From NCBI GenBank assembly GCA_922989275.2, contig OV277861.1:22040479-22104478 (forward strand): a stretch of 64,000 nucleotides of DNA, read 5' to 3'. Below the pieces are notes generated by a model that did not search any database, was not told the origin of the DNA, and worked only from the letters and a program-made list of their open reading frames with translations. A program made the position numbers and the translations under genes. Of the stretch, positions 62,265 through 64,000 are shown piece by piece (position 1 is the first letter of the stretch; every line of letters begins with the position of its first letter). This stretch comes from Gari tellinella. Taxonomy: Eukaryota > Mollusca > Bivalvia > Cardiida > Psammobiidae.

Positions 62265-62345
62265 TAAGTAAACAGAGTAGTCCCTGTTGAGAGCTCCTAC
62301 AGGAACTGTCTTTTCTGGGTCCACTCTGTTTGATGTTGTACCCTT
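62265..62345. repeat. Palindromic core, Q-like
   Basis: AAACAGAGTAGTCCCTGTTG with TCTGGGTCCACTCTGTTTGA around GAGCTCCTACAGGAAC. Confidence 0.7.
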
Positions 62346-62452
62346 CTCACATGATTCTTGTTGTATATATGTTAATGTTGTTTGTGGACCATAATGAAAA
62401 TTGGTTTGCTTGTTTGATACCAAATATGTAATCCACATGAAATAAAGTCGTT

Positions 62453-62470
62453 ATTATTATTATTATTATA
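62453..62470 (+). repeat. (TTA)n microsatellite
   Basis: About six TTA units. Confidence 0.95.
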
Positions 62471-62528
62471 CAATGCAGGAGGAAGTTAATTCCCCGTTGA
62501 AACAAAACTAAACACAGACGCAATGTAA

Positions 62529-62855
62529 TACAGTACTGAATCTTATTAAATTAACAATGTTTGCGATTCACTTGCAATTCGATGGCAATTCGCTTGCAAT
62601 TCGATGGCAATTCGCTTGAGATTCAAAGTACTAAATTTACCCTCGGGTAAGTTTTCTTGAGTGGCGTATCTCACAAATGTTCGCAAATATGCCTTCATTA
62701 TTGTTTTCGATTCCATTTTTGTCACAACCACTTCGGAAAATTCGCGTTAGAATATTCAAACGTAGGATTTGTTTTTTGAAGCGCGCGATTCGATGGCAAT
62801 TCGATGGCAATTCGCTTGCGATTATCAATTTAATTTAATAAGGTTCAGTACTGTA
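62529..62855. mobile_element. T7, 327-bp TA-flanked MITE with internal direct repeats
   Basis: TACAGTACTGAATCTTATTA and TAATAAGGTTCAGTACTGTA; ends match over 26 bp with one mismatch. Subterminal GATGGCAATTCGCTTG repeats occur several times at each side (62570-62620 and 62785-62822). Confidence 0.92.
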
Positions 62856-63196
62856 GAATGTTGAAAATGTCAACGTTCTAACAATGTGGACGACTTATCT
62901 TAGTTTGAATAGCTGCCTGAATGTCGGTAAAAACTATACGTAGCTCAGGGGTACCATACTTTTATAAATAATACCTGAGAAAATCCTTAGCTTATGTTAT
63001 ATCTGTTTGATAATGTACGGCAATGAATAAATAAATATTCATTTGAAATAGTTTGGAATGGAAATAATTGTTTAAGGCTGAACGCGTTAATCTTTTCACT
63101 ACCAATGACTCCAAAAGGCGCACTTGCAAACGCGGCCTCTGATCAGGATCGAAACCATGTGACACAAGTTTTGAAATTACTGAGTCGTATACTGCC
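62856..63196. other. No gene; diverged family I half at 63090-63190
   Basis: TTAATCTTTTCACTACCAAT and AAACGCGGCCTCTGATCAGG are family I pieces. Nothing else was seen. Confidence 0.5.
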
Positions 63197-63443
63197 TTAA
63201 CCATTTCACTCTCAATGACGCTTAAAGCGCGTTTGCAAACAGGTTGGATCCTGATCAGACGCCGCGTAACGCGGCGTCTGATCAGGATCCAAACTGTTTG
63301 ACCATCGTATCGATATTTATTAAGTCATACAACCTTAAATCTAACTTTGAAACGTGTCTTGCAGACAACAATACTGAAGCAGACGACAATAAATCGGTGA
63401 GGAGGTAAAAATCTCCCGAATAATTTGATCATGAAATGGTTAA
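63197..63443. mobile_element. Family I element, near-intact
   Basis: TTAACCATTTCACTCTCAAT to TTTGATCATGAAATGGTTAA. Core GTTGGATCCTGATCAGACGC with GCGTCTGATCAGGATCCAAA around CGCGTAACGCG. Includes GCAGACGACAAT. Confidence 0.93.
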
Positions 63444-63721
63444 AGCTATCCTTGAAACGATGTTGCAGATAACAGTATCGAAGCAGACGATAATATGGTG
63501 GTGAACTGTAGTTGGTATCAATATTTCATCAGAAAAACCTAAAAAACATGAAATTGGCATTATAATTGAAGACGACAAATTTAAACAGATCGTATTTTAC
63601 CTGCGAAATGGTTAAATCAGGTAAATTTGAAAAAAAGGCATGTATCTTCTAAACTGCCAAGTAATCTTTCTCCAAAAAGAGAAAAGTGTCAGTAACAATG
63701 CAATTGAACAATAAGAGTTAT

Positions 63722-63855
63722 TCAGCGTTACCTCTCTACAACGACACCCAATGGGAGACAAAATGTGTGTGCGTTGTTCGAAGGGAGTCGTTATAGGGAG
63801 GGAAATTGGCTTACATTTGCAAACAGCTTAAATCCAGATCAGACGTTTGTCGCTC
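63722..63855. mobile_element. Family C left half
   Basis: TCAGCGTTACCTCTCTACAA, AGTCGTTATAGGGAGGGAAA, then ACAGCTTAAATCCAGATCAG. Truncated inside the core. Confidence 0.82.
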
Positions 63856-63869
63856 ATAATTAAGTTTGT

Positions 63870-64000
63870 TTTAAGTATTTAAAGACAGATGACCACTTAA
63901 GGCGCATTCTGCTTTACCTTCAGTCTGCTGTAAGCTACAGGGCCGCCATTAGTTGATCATAAAAATCCTAAGATTTCAAATTTTCATTTTTCAGACGCAA
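63870..64000. repeat. Family D and P fragments at the window edge
   Basis: AAAGACAGATGACCACTTAA, GGCGCATTCTGCTTTACCTT, then AGGGCCGCCATTAGTTGATC and AAAAATCCTAAGATTTC. This is the D-core-inside-P arrangement again, cut by the window end. Confidence 0.7.

Overview
The window looks like nuclear DNA of a repeat-rich invertebrate, most likely a bivalve mollusc. The evidence is low gene density, long AT-rich introns, very many short palindromic transposon remnants, minisatellite-bearing interspersed elements of the kind described in clams and oysters, and a tRNA-derived SINE with a mollusc-type 3' end. The species cannot be named from the sequence alone.

One host gene is clearly recognisable. It lies on the minus strand and is the 5' third of WDR19 (IFT144), a WD40 protein of the intraflagellar transport A complex. 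Eleven exons (numbered 2 to 12 here) run from 34836 down to 1931. All have GT/AG borders and their phases join without a break into about 449 codons of the N-terminal beta-propeller region. The start-codon exon lies upstream of 34.8 kb and is not securely found; a weak candidate is given near 42.63 kb. The rest of the gene continues beyond position 1. Introns range from about 0.28 to 11.3 kb and are packed with repeats. Parts of exons 4 and 9 are duplicated next to the true exons.

Almost everything else is mobile DNA, described with letter codes. TTAA-flanked families: D (ends TTAACCCATTACCCCATAG, core built on TAAAGCAGAATGCGCC), F (ends TTAACTCTTTCCTCCCTG, core built on CTGATCAGAGGGCTCC), I (ends TTAACCCTTTCA, core built on GATCAGACGCCG), Q (ends TTAACTCTTTCAACAC) and R. 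TA-flanked families starting TACAG: C (TACAGCGCTCCCTC), G (TACAGTAAAACCTCTC), H, J (TACAGTGGAGAAT), K (TACAGTCGAACTTCGATAT), T2 and T7. Families with CAG/CTG ends: E (CAGGGCTCCAGATAAGGG), P (CAGGGCTGCCAT), T3, T5 and T6. Family A has GGGGCCCGTTTCAT ends. Family S (Helentron/pearl-like) starts AACAAGAG, ends in a hairpin plus GGTGAGCTAA or a variant, and carries internal minisatellites; its largest member is the 22.8-27.1 kb array with an 819-bp higher-order repeat. Two non-LTR retrotransposon reverse transcriptase fragments are present: one near 44 kb, and a 5'-truncated copy at 57.4-58.5 kb with a 12-bp target duplication.

Layout: 1-35 kb, WDR19 exons and introns full of D/F/E/G/A elements; 35-43 kb, degenerate repeats, an S element and a 1.6-kb CAGGG element; 43-46 kb, interrupted LINE and tandem A copies; 46.1-46.8 kb, repeat-poor sequence that might hold a promoter; 47-64 kb, dense I, C, J, F and T elements, a SINE and the truncated LINE. 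The most unusual pattern is that a few short palindromic cores recur inside families with unrelated ends, with the two arms changing together from copy to copy.
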